NCBI GenBank assembly: GCA_001768675.1 | Contig: MELN01000068.1 | Span: forward strand, 1-6,364 | Source of the DNA: Actinobacteria bacterium RBG_16_64_13 | Lineage (GTDB): Bacteria > Actinomycetota > Thermoleophilia > RBG-16-64-13 | Direction of reading: 5' to 3' | Length of the DNA: 6,364 nucleotides | Shown: positions 1 through 5,646 of the stretch, piece by piece | How positions within the stretch are numbered: position 1 is the stretch's first letter | How the letters are laid out: the number at the start of each line of letters is the position of its first letter | Made by a program: the position numbers and the translations under genes | Notes under the pieces: generated by a model | Told to the model about the DNA's origin: nothing | Databases searched by the model: none | What the model saw: only the letters and a program-made list of their open reading frames with translations

Positions 1-90
1 GCCGTTCTTGGCAAGGGCTACGAGCGCCTCGTCGCTCGGCTCAGCTACAGCCCTTTCCGCGGCTTTCCTCGCGAATGCTGCGCTTTCCAT
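1..90 (-). CDS. sigH: RNA polymerase sigma factor SigH, N-terminal fragment (cut by window edge)
   Basis: An ATG at 88-90 opens a frame that stays open for 30 codons to the left edge, so only the N-terminus is seen. Residues 19-30 read SDEALVALAKNG, the usual entry to region 1.2/2.1 of SigH-type sigma-70 factors (compare the common SDEELV.LA..GD start). It is preceded by a charged, Ala-rich leader of about 18 residues. A strong purine-rich ribosome binding site lies just upstream. Position supports the call: sigH directly follows yacP in the conserved Bacillus block, and the gap here is 30 nt. In Bacillus SigH directs transition-phase and early sporulation transcription; its role in this organism is unknown. 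The catalytic core regions 2 and 4 lie outside the window, so another sigma-70 family member is possible. Confidence 0.75.
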   Translation of the reverse strand, partial: MESAAFARKAAERAVAEPSDEALVALAKNG

Positions 91-104
91 CCCTCTTCCC
101 TCCC
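91..104 (-). promoter_or_regulatory. Strong ribosome binding site of sigH
   Basis: On the minus strand GGGAGGGAAGAGGG immediately precedes the ATG. It contains GGAGG about 8 nt upstream of the start. This is the best Shine-Dalgarno match in the window and it fixes the sigH start, which otherwise rests on only 30 codons. Its 5' end overlaps the right arm of a short hairpin (102-120). Confidence 0.65.
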
Positions 105-120
105 GCCTAGCGATTGCGGG
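102..120 (-). repeat. Short GC hairpin between yacP and sigH, touching the sigH RBS
   Basis: Directly after the yacP stop codon the minus strand reads CCCGC, a 9-nt spacer, then GCGGG, giving a perfect 5-bp all-GC stem. The 3' arm overlaps the first bases of the sigH Shine-Dalgarno region. No U-tract follows, so it does not look like an intrinsic terminator. It may tune sigH translation or may be chance in GC-rich DNA. Confidence 0.35.
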
Positions 121-663
121 TCAGGATCCCGATCCCTTCTCCGGCGCTTCCGCTTCGTCAGGTCTTCCGGCCAACTCGTCCCTCAAAGCCTTCAACCTAT
201 CCGCCGTATTGGGATCGACCCTGTCCTCGATCCGATGACTCATTGTAATGCAATTCTGAGAAATTGCAATCCTTTTTGTGTCATCTTGCAGATCTCCTAC
301 GAATTGCCTCGATGAGCGCCGGATCACGTTGGGAGCGAAGATAGTCTTCTGAAGCTGGTAGTCCGAGGATACAACCGTGACATTTTCCCCTGCTCTGAGT
401 GAAAATACCTCTCGTTCGATGATGCTATCCGCGGAGCGGTCGAAGGAGCCGAAATAGACTTCCACATTTGCAGTTGCACTCTCGACCTTTTGCAACAGTT
501 GCACTCGCGAATCGAAGACGACGATGGCTCGGTCGGATTTGCCCCCCATGTAACTGGCGATGCGATTGATGAGACGGTTCCGCTCTTCCTCGAGATCAGT
601 GACCACCGTGCGGCCGATGACCTCGTGCAACAGGTTGTATCCATCGATGATGTAGACGCTCAC
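121..663 (-). CDS. yacP: NYN-domain endoribonuclease, YacP/Rae1 family
   Basis: The protein has 180 residues, close to the roughly 170 of Bacillus YacP. The NYN/PIN-like acidic residues are in place: D7 and N10 in IIDGYN, D51 in VVFD, D79 and E83 in ADSIIE, and D101 in SSDYQLQ. An RRSSR motif at 115-119 matches the conserved R.S.R of the family. In Bacillus subtilis Rae1 is a ribosome-associated endonuclease that cleaves mRNAs in a translation-dependent way; that role is inferred here from homology. The tail after about residue 165 is polar and probably disordered. The start is GTG at 661-663, overlapping the rlmB stop as GTGA, which implies translational coupling; MSVYIIDGYN is a natural family N-terminus. 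The gene is clearly less GC-rich than its neighbours, with an AT-rich patch near residues 125-143 that may hide a promoter for sigH. Confidence 0.9.
   Translation of the reverse strand: MSVYIIDGYNLLHEVIGRTVVTDLEEERNRLINRIASYMGGKSDRAIVVFDSRVQLLQKVESATANVEVYFGSFDRSADSIIEREVFSLRAGENVTVVSSDYQLQKTIFAPNVIRRSSRQFVGDLQDDTKRIAISQNCITMSHRIEDRVDPNTADRLKALRDELAGRPDEAEAPEKGSGS
242..269 (-). promoter_or_regulatory. Putative sigma-70-type promoter for sigH inside yacP
   Basis: Read on the minus strand, TTGCAA (264-269, 4 of 6 matches to the -35 consensus) and TACAAT (242-247, 5 of 6 matches to the -10 consensus) are separated by 16 bp. A transcript would begin near 235 and give sigH a leader of roughly 145 nt. 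The site lies in the most AT-rich 60 bases of the window (22 G/C in 241-300). In Bacillus subtilis sigH has its own sigma-A promoter in addition to operon readthrough, so the placement is sensible. Sequence match only; no transcription evidence. Confidence 0.45.
249..268. repeat. Perfect 7-6-7 inverted repeat in the promoter spacer, operator-like
   Basis: The plus strand reads TGCAATT, CTGAGA, AATTGCA: perfect 7-bp arms around a 6-bp centre. The repeat fills the spacer between the putative -35 and -10 elements and overlaps the -35, where a repressor dyad would be expected. No regulator can be named. An RNA hairpin role is less likely because the stem is AT-rich. Confidence 0.4.
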
Positions 664-1529
664 TCTTGGCCCGCCCTCGCCGGGTTCCCCGCTCGCTGGC
701 GCACGGCCTCGTACAGAAGTACGGCAGCGGACACGCTTACGTTGAGCGACTCCACCTTGCCCGCCAGCGGCAGGCTCACCATGACGTCGCAGAGTGAGGC
801 GACCCTCCGGCCAAGACCCTCCCCCTCCGAGCCCACCACGAAGCAGGTAGGGTAGCGGTAGTCCTGCAGCGTGTAGACGCTCTTCGCGTCGGCTGCCGCT
901 CCGTAGATCCAGTAGCCGGCCTTCTTGGCCTCCAGCAGAAAGTCCGCAAGGTTGCGGACCTTGGCCACGGCGGCATGCTCCGCGGCCCCGGCCGATACCT
1001 TGACCACCGTGCCCGTGACCTCCGCCGAGCGGTGCCGGGGGATCAGCACCCCTGCTCCCGCTCCCTCGGCCGTCCGGATGATCGCGCCCAGATTGTGCGG
1101 GTCCTGGACCCCGTCGAGCACCACGAGCAAGCCGTGGCTACGGAGCATCGCGTCCGCATCGGAATAGGGATAGGGATCGACCACGGCGCCGATGTCCTGG
1201 TGGTCGGGAGTCCTCAGGCGGGCGGTCAACTCCTCGGGCGTGAGCCGCTCGAACGACGGCGGGGCGCCGTGCAACGCGCCGCCGCTTCGGGCTTCCGCGA
1301 TCCACTCCGCCAGCTTGAGCTCGAGCTCCTTCGCGCCCTCGCTCTTGGCGAGCAGCACTGTGTGCACCCGCCTACGGCCTCGGAGCGCCTCGCGCACCGC
1401 ATTCCGGCCGTAGATCAGACCGAGACCGGGCGCTACCTCGGAACCGGGCGCCGGCCCGCGCGCGGGCGCCCGCGCCGGTCCGCGCCCCCTGCTATCTGGT
1501 GCAGACGACTTTGAAGCCACCGGGAACAT
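660..1529 (-). CDS. rlmB: 23S rRNA 2'-O-ribose methyltransferase RlmB (SpoU/TrmH family)
   Basis: This is a SAM-dependent SPOUT enzyme; family members methylate the 2'-O of a conserved guanosine in 23S rRNA domain V (G2251 in E. coli). From the ATG at 1527-1529 it has 289 residues. Residues 37-115 hold the small substrate-binding domain, starting GLIYGRNAVREAL. The SPOUT domain follows with motif 1 DPHNLGAIIRTAEGAGA (N146, R152), motif 2 VVGSEGEGL (231-239) and motif 3 LPLAGKVESLNVSVSA (253-268; S261, N263), which form the trefoil-knot SAM site. Homologues are about 245-250 residues; the surplus is an N-terminal Arg/Pro/Ala-rich stretch of some 35 residues. The start is uncertain: ATG at 1529 overlaps cysS by 38 nt, while GTG at 1518-1520 would give 286 residues and a 29-nt overlap. 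Neither has a strong ribosome binding site. The frame stays open further upstream inside cysS, but that part is not RlmB-like. The stop overlaps the yacP start. Confidence 0.92.
   Translation of the reverse strand: MFPVASKSSAPDSRGRGPARAPARGPAPGSEVAPGLGLIYGRNAVREALRGRRRVHTVLLAKSEGAKELELKLAEWIAEARSGGALHGAPPSFERLTPEELTARLRTPDHQDIGAVVDPYPYSDADAMLRSHGLLVVLDGVQDPHNLGAIIRTAEGAGAGVLIPRHRSAEVTGTVVKVSAGAAEHAAVAKVRNLADFLLEAKKAGYWIYGAAADAKSVYTLQDYRYPTCFVVGSEGEGLGRRVASLCDVMVSLPLAGKVESLNVSVSAAVLLYEAVRQRAGNPARAGQE
1460..1475. repeat. Perfect 16-bp GC palindrome at the 5' end of rlmB
   Basis: GCGCGGGCGCCCGCGC is its own reverse complement. It starts 16 nt past the cysS stop codon, inside the Arg/Pro/Ala-coding start of rlmB. 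Flanking GC repeats, such as CGGGC at 1445-1449 pairing with GCCCG at 1454-1458, allow competing hairpins. No T-tract follows, so a Rho-independent terminator is not indicated. It may be a by-product of CGG/GCC-type Arg/Ala/Pro codons. Confidence 0.5.
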
Positions 1530-2919
1530 CCCGCACTTCGTAGCCACGCTCCGCCAACGCCGCGCGCAACTCGTCCGCGCGCGCGAAATCACGAGCCACC
1601 CGGCATTCCTGACGTTCCTCGGCCATGCACACGACGTCCTCGGGGATGGCGGCGTCCCCGCCGGCGACGGCGTCCAGTCCCAGGACGTGGACCATCTCCA
1701 GCATCCCGGCCCGCACCCGGGCCGCCGTGCCTGCATCGAGGTCGCCGGCCGCTAGGGCTGCGTTCACCTCTCGTGCCGCTCCGAAGATCTCGGCCAGGGC
1801 CGCCGCGGTGTTGAGGTCGTCGGCTAGGGCGTCCATGAAGGCGTGGCGCCGGGCCCCAAGCCGGTCAAGGAGCGCGGCGTCCGGCGTCTCGCTGTCGCCC
1901 GGGGCGGCGTCCGGCGCAGCCGGCGCGCAGCCCGCGGCCCGGTCGGCCAGCTCGCCGAAGACGTTCTTCAGCCGGTCGACCTGTTGCTCGGCTTCCTCCA
2001 GCACGTCCTCACCGAATTCCATGGGGCTCCGGTAGTGACTCGCTAGGAAGACGGCGATCAACGCCTCCGGCCGGTGCTTGTCGAGAGTCGCGCGCAGAGT
2101 GAGGATGTTGCCCACGCTCTTGGACATCTTCTGCTCGCTCAGGTTCAGCATCCCGTTGTGCATCCAGAAGCGCACGTAGGGAGCACCCACAGCGCCCTCT
2201 GACTGGGCGATCTCGTTCTCGTGATGGGGGAAGATCAGGTCGCGGCCTCCGCCGTGGATGTCGAAACCGGCCCCCAGGTACTTGAGGCTCATCGCGGAGC
2301 ACTCGATGTGCCATCCGGGTCTCCCCGAGCCCCACGGACTGTCCCAAGCGGGTTCGCCGGGCTTGGCGCCCTTCCACAGGGCGAAGTCGAGGGGGTCCTT
2401 CTTGTCCTCTCCGACGCTGATGCGGGCTCCGTGGCGCATCTCGGCCACCTGCTGCTTCGACAGCTTGCCGTAGTCCGGCGAACTGCGCACGTCGAAGTAG
2501 ACGTCGGGGCCGGCTTGGTAGGCATGACCGCGCTCCACGAGCGTCGCGATGAGGTCGATGATCTCCTGGACGTGCTCGGTGGCAAGCGGCTCCACGTCGG
2601 GACGCCCGAGACCGAGGCGGTCGGTGTCGTCGCGGTAGGCCTGGGCGAACTCCGCGGCCACGTCAGCCGCCGGCCTGCCCTCCTTGATGCCCTTGGTGAT
2701 GATGCGGTCGTCGATATCGGTGATGTTCTCCACCAGAGTCACGCTATAGCCGAGCGATTCGAAGTAGCGCTTGGCCACCATGGAGACCACATACGGCCGG
2801 GCGTTACCCACGTGCACGTAGTTGTAGACGGTGGGCCCGCAGAAATACATGGTCACGCGGTCGCCGTCCCGGGGGACAAAATCCTTCTTCTCCTGGCTCA
2901 GGGAATCGTACAGGCGCAT
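1492..2919 (-). CDS. cysS: Cysteinyl-tRNA synthetase
   Basis: This class I synthetase attaches cysteine to tRNA-Cys in the cytoplasm, using ATP. Numbered from the ATG at 2917-2919 it has 475 residues, close to the E. coli length of 461. The HIGH-type motif is HVGN (36-39) within CGPTVYNYVHVGNAR, and KMSKS is at 264-268. The zinc site that selects cysteine is complete: C27, C207, H232 and E236 (within IECSAMS and FPHHENE). The DALR helical domain and a C-terminal anticodon-binding segment (ending GGFKVVCTR) follow a low-complexity Ala/Pro/Asp linker near 327-349. A GTG one codon upstream (2920-2922) could also serve, but the ATG gives the standard MRLYDSL N-terminus and forms a TGATG junction with the gltX stop. 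An AAGG about 10 nt upstream is a modest ribosome binding site. The 3' end overlaps the rlmB start. Related operons often carry cysE before this gene and mrnC after it; neither is present. Confidence 0.97.
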   Translation of the reverse strand: MRLYDSLSQEKKDFVPRDGDRVTMYFCGPTVYNYVHVGNARPYVVSMVAKRYFESLGYSVTLVENITDIDDRIITKGIKEGRPAADVAAEFAQAYRDDTDRLGLGRPDVEPLATEHVQEIIDLIATLVERGHAYQAGPDVYFDVRSSPDYGKLSKQQVAEMRHGARISVGEDKKDPLDFALWKGAKPGEPAWDSPWGSGRPGWHIECSAMSLKYLGAGFDIHGGGRDLIFPHHENEIAQSEGAVGAPYVRFWMHNGMLNLSEQKMSKSVGNILTLRATLDKHRPEALIAVFLASHYRSPMEFGEDVLEEAEQQVDRLKNVFGELADRAAGCAPAAPDAAPGDSETPDAALLDRLGARRHAFMDALADDLNTAAALAEIFGAAREVNAALAAGDLDAGTAARVRAGMLEMVHVLGLDAVAGGDAAIPEDVVCMAEERQECRVARDFARADELRAALAERGYEVRDVPGGFKVVCTR

Positions 2920-4403
2920 CACACCAACGCCTTAGGTTCCGGACCGGTCCGCCGGTCGACGAACTCAGCTGCCGCTTTCAGCCGCGCCAGGATCCTGCTC
3001 TTGCCAAGTCCGGCCACGAGGTAGAAGAGCTCCGGTCCCTCTTCCCTGCCGCTGAGCGCCACACGTAGCGGGTGATAGACGGCTTTGCCCTTGAGGCCCT
3101 GCTCTTTGGCAAGCTCGACCAGTCGCTTGAGGGTGTCCCGCGCCTCGGGCACGGGCAGGAATTCGTTCGCCATGTTCCCAAAGATCTCCCTAGCCAACTG
3201 GTACAGCATGTCCGCGCCGGGTTCCAGCAGCGATTCGGCGTGCGCGCAGGTGGCCGGATCGACCTCGTCGACGAAGACTGCCGCGTACTGCGGAGCGTCG
3301 CCCAGGACCACCAGATTGGCCTGCACGGCCTCTGCAACTACCTCCCGCTGTACGAGCGCCAAGTTGATACCGCGCGCCCTCAGGTAGGGCTCGATCGCGG
3401 CGTAGAGGGTCGCGGGCTCCAACTCCCGGAGATAGAGGCCGTTCAGCCAGTTGAGTTTGTGGATGTCGAAGATCGCCGGGCTTTTTGAGACCCGGCCCAG
3501 CTCGAATTCTTGTACGAGCTCTTCAAGATCGAACTTCTCCCGTTCGTCGGACGGGTGCCAACTGAGCAGCGCGAGGTAGTTGACCATGGCGGCCGAGAGG
3601 TAGCCCAGACTCCGGAAGTCGCCGATGGAAGTAGCTCCATGCCTCTTGGAGAGCTTGCTCCCGTCGGGGGCGAGGATAAGGGAATGATGGCCGTAACGCG
3701 GCGCCGGTTTGCCCAGGGCGGCGAACAGCATCATCTGCCGGGCGGTGTTGGTGATGTGGTCCTCGCCGCGGATGACGTCGGTGATCTCCATGCCGGCGTC
3801 GTCGACCACCACCGCGAAATTGTAGGAATAGCCACCGTCGGTGCGCTTGATGATGAAGTCGCCGATGACGTCGGACGAGAAGGTGATGGGCCCGTGGATG
3901 ATGTCCGCGAAGGTGACGTCGCCGTCGGGCACGCGGAAGCGAATGGCCGCCTCTTCTCCGGCCGCGAACCGGCCGTCAACTTCCGTGGGCGAAAGGCCGC
4001 AACACGTGCGGTCGTACTTGGGCATGCGCGCCGCGGCCAGTTGCTGCTCCTTGCGCTCCTCAAGCAGCTCCTGCGGGCAGAAGCAGGGGTAGGCCCAACC
4101 CGTGGCGAGCAGTTGTTGCACAGCCGCTTCGTACAGGTGGGCTCGTTCGCTCTGCCGGTACGGGCCGTGCGGCCCCCCCACGTCGGGGCCCTCGTCGGCC
4201 CGGAGGCCCAACCAGGCCAGGTCGTTGATGATGCTGGTGTCGTGAGCGCTCTTGGAGCGCTTGAGGTCGGTATCCTCGATGCGGAGCACCATGGCGCCGC
4301 CCACGTGGCGCGCGTACAAGAAGTTGTAGAGAGCGGTACGGGCGCTACCCACGTGAAGCGAGCCCGTGGGGCTGGGAGCGAAGCGAACGCGGACATCGGT
4401 CAT
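2919..4403 (-). CDS. gltX: Glutamyl-tRNA synthetase
   Basis: This class I synthetase charges tRNA-Glu and, in many bacteria, also mischarges tRNA-Gln for GatCAB repair. It has 494 residues, normal for bacterial GluRS. The N-terminus VRFAPSPTGSLHVGSARTA carries the HIGH-type motif HVGS (17-20), and KLSKR is at 250-254. Residues 107-135 form the zinc-ribbon-like insert with CFC and C134/C135; the fourth ligand of the E. coli site (His) is Gly136 here, so zinc binding is uncertain. The region after about 320 is the helical anticodon-binding part. The start is ATG at 4401-4403, overlapping the ispF stop as ATGA. The frame is open for 66 more codons upstream to 4601, but that stretch is an Arg/Gly-rich shadow of ispF with no GluRS similarity. 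The stop TGA shares one base with the cysS ATG. Whether the enzyme is discriminating cannot be settled by eye. Confidence 0.97.
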   Translation of the reverse strand: MTDVRVRFAPSPTGSLHVGSARTALYNFLYARHVGGAMVLRIEDTDLKRSKSAHDTSIINDLAWLGLRADEGPDVGGPHGPYRQSERAHLYEAAVQQLLATGWAYPCFCPQELLEERKEQQLAAARMPKYDRTCCGLSPTEVDGRFAAGEEAAIRFRVPDGDVTFADIIHGPITFSSDVIGDFIIKRTDGGYSYNFAVVVDDAGMEITDVIRGEDHITNTARQMMLFAALGKPAPRYGHHSLILAPDGSKLSKRHGATSIGDFRSLGYLSAAMVNYLALLSWHPSDEREKFDLEELVQEFELGRVSKSPAIFDIHKLNWLNGLYLRELEPATLYAAIEPYLRARGINLALVQREVVAEAVQANLVVLGDAPQYAAVFVDEVDPATCAHAESLLEPGADMLYQLAREIFGNMANEFLPVPEARDTLKRLVELAKEQGLKGKAVYHPLRVALSGREEGPELFYLVAGLGKSRILARLKAAAEFVDRRTGPEPKALV

Positions 4404-4918
4404 TGTGCGGGTCTCTCTTCTGTCGTCGTCTGTTCCACGAGCGCCACCGCCTGCGCGGCGATGCCCTCGCGGCGCCCGGTGAAGCCCAGGCCTTCCGTCG
4501 TGGTGCCTCTCAACGTGACTTGCTCGATCGCGACGCCCATGGCCGCCGCCAGGCGCTCGCGCATCTCCGTCCTGTGTGGCGCGATCCGCGGCTCTTCGCA
4601 CACGACCACTGCGTCAACGTTGACGGGTTGCCATCCACCATGGCGTAGCAGCCTCGTCACCGAGGCCAGGAGTTCCAGGCTGTCGGCGCCGGCGAATGCC
4701 GGGTCGTCATCGGGGAACAGCCGGCCGACGTCGTCCAAGCCGGCAGCACCGAGCAGAGCGTCCATAATAGCGTGAGTAAGCACATCGGCATCACTGTGGC
4801 CCAGAAGACCGTCGTGCTCGCGTAGCCGCACCCCTCCCAGCACGAGTGCGCGGCCGGGGGCGAACCGGTGAGCGTCGATGCCCAGACCGATCCGATACGG
4901 GGAACCCGGCCGTGTCAC
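4400..4918 (-). CDS. ispF: 2-C-methyl-D-erythritol 2,4-cyclodiphosphate synthase (IspF)
   Basis: IspF converts CDP-methylerythritol 2-phosphate to the cyclic diphosphate MEcPP with release of CMP, a step of the MEP isoprenoid pathway. It has 172 residues, slightly longer than the usual 157-160 because of short extra ends. Metal ligands are D15 and H17 (GIDAHRF) and H49 (in GHSDADVLTHA). The nucleotide-site motif TTTEGLGFTGR is at 139-149 with E142. Two small departures from the usual motif are visible: Arg137 replaces the common Lys before TTTE, and Arg150 replaces the Gly after TGR. The start is GTG at 4916-4918, overlapping the ispD stop as GTGA; GGAG lies about 8 nt upstream inside ispD. 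It is adjacent to ispD but not fused to it. The ispE gene, needed for the intervening step, is not in the window. Confidence 0.96.
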   Translation of the reverse strand: MTRPGSPYRIGLGIDAHRFAPGRALVLGGVRLREHDGLLGHSDADVLTHAIMDALLGAAGLDDVGRLFPDDDPAFAGADSLELLASVTRLLRHGGWQPVNVDAVVVCEEPRIAPHRTEMRERLAAAMGVAIEQVTLRGTTTEGLGFTGRREGIAAQAVALVEQTTTEERPAQ

Positions 4919-5634
4919 CGCCTGCGCTCCGCTAGGATCTGCTCGGCATGGCGCAGATCGGCACGGTCGGTGATCTTGAAGTTCTCGGTGGATCCCTCCA
5001 CCACGGCCACTTTGCCCCCCAGCCGCTCTACCAGGGCGGAGTCGTCGGTCGCGCCCACGAGGACGCCGTCAGGCTGCGCATAGGCATCCATAAGCACCTG
5101 CCACCGGAAGATCTGCGGGGTCTGCGCCCGCCACAGCGTGCGCCGGTCGGGTGTGGAGGTGATCAATCCGGCTTTGTCCACGATCTTGACAGTATCCGGG
5201 CTACGCACCGCGAGCACGACCCCGTCGAGGGTCGGGACATTCACGAGCGAGTCCACCGCCCGGCCGATCTCTTGGCACGTGACCAACGGTCTGGCGCCAT
5301 CGTGCACCCCAACGAAGTCCCAGGTCCCTATCACCGAGAGCGCCCACAGACCGTTGCGCACCGACATGGCCCGCTCCTCGCCTCCGGCGACCACTCGCAC
5401 CACCTTCTCGATGCTCTCCATGCGGATCTCCTCCCGGCAGTAGTCGACATCTTGGGGATTGACGACTACCGCGAGAGCATCCACCCGGTCACAGGTGCTG
5501 AGCGCGGCAAGGGTCCGCTGAAGCATGGGAATGCCGAGCAGAGGCACATACTGCTTCGGAACCTCGGAGCCGAGCCGGGCTCCGTAACCAGCGGCGGCCA
5601 CCACCAGAGCAAGACGGGGTCCCGAGCAGTCCAT
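4915..5634 (-). CDS. ispD: 2-C-methyl-D-erythritol 4-phosphate cytidylyltransferase (IspD)
   Basis: IspD joins MEP and CTP to give CDP-methylerythritol and pyrophosphate, the third step of the MEP pathway. It has 239 residues, the normal length. The nucleotide-binding start AAAGYGARLGSEVPKQY (13-29) carries R20 and K27, equivalent to E. coli R20 and K27. VHDGARPLV (110-118), R164 before LWRAQTPQIF (167-176), TDDSALVE (196-203) and K220 in ENFKIT complete the family signature. The start is ATG at 5632-5634, 12 nt after the yacL stop, with a strong AGGGGGG ribosome binding site in that gap. The stop overlaps the ispF start by 4 nt. No missing key residue is seen. Confidence 0.97.
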   Translation of the reverse strand: MDCSGPRLALVVAAAGYGARLGSEVPKQYVPLLGIPMLQRTLAALSTCDRVDALAVVVNPQDVDYCREEIRMESIEKVVRVVAGGEERAMSVRNGLWALSVIGTWDFVGVHDGARPLVTCQEIGRAVDSLVNVPTLDGVVLAVRSPDTVKIVDKAGLITSTPDRRTLWRAQTPQIFRWQVLMDAYAQPDGVLVGATDDSALVERLGGKVAVVEGSTENFKITDRADLRHAEQILAERRR

Positions 5635-5639
5635 TCTCG

Positions 5640-5646
5640 CCCCCCT
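5640..5646 (-). promoter_or_regulatory. Ribosome binding site of ispD
   Basis: AGGGGGG on the minus strand directly follows the yacL stop codon and lies 5 nt before the ispD ATG. It occupies most of the 12-nt intergenic gap, confirms the ispD start and leaves no room for a separate promoter or terminator. Confidence 0.6.

Noticed and set aside
102..120. Intrinsic terminator between yacP and sigH
   Set aside because: The stem is only 5 bp and is followed by a purine-rich ribosome binding site, not a U-tract.
121..243. Separate small 40-codon protein starting at the ATG at 241-243, in frame with yacP
   Set aside because: It is the C-terminal tail of YacP. A transcript from the proposed promoter would start downstream of this ATG, and no ribosome binding site precedes it.
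253..273. SigH-type promoter (AGGA at 270-273, GAAT at 253-256 on the minus strand) suggesting autoregulation of sigH
   Set aside because: The two boxes are about 4 bp closer than in the known spoVG SigH promoter, and the base before GAAT consensus fits poorly; the sigma-70-type match is better.
1460..1475. Intrinsic terminator after cysS
   Set aside because: The palindrome lacks a following T-tract on the minus strand and lies inside the rlmB coding frame.
1530..1736. Upstream extension of rlmB inside cysS
   Set aside because: It is out of frame with cysS and has no RlmB similarity; the family fold begins well downstream and nearer starts exist.
2221..3024. 267-codon plus-strand open frame across cysS and the end of gltX
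   Set aside because: Same reason: antisense to cysS with no motif and no reason to expect a gene.
4404..4601. 66-codon N-terminal extension of gltX
   Set aside because: It lies wholly inside ispF in another frame and is Arg/Gly-rich; the GluRS family begins at MTDVRVRFAPSPTG, at the ATGA junction.
3510..4775. 421-codon plus-strand open frame across gltX and ispF
   Set aside because: It lies antisense to well-recognised genes, has no recognisable domain, and GC-rich coding DNA commonly leaves the opposite strand open.
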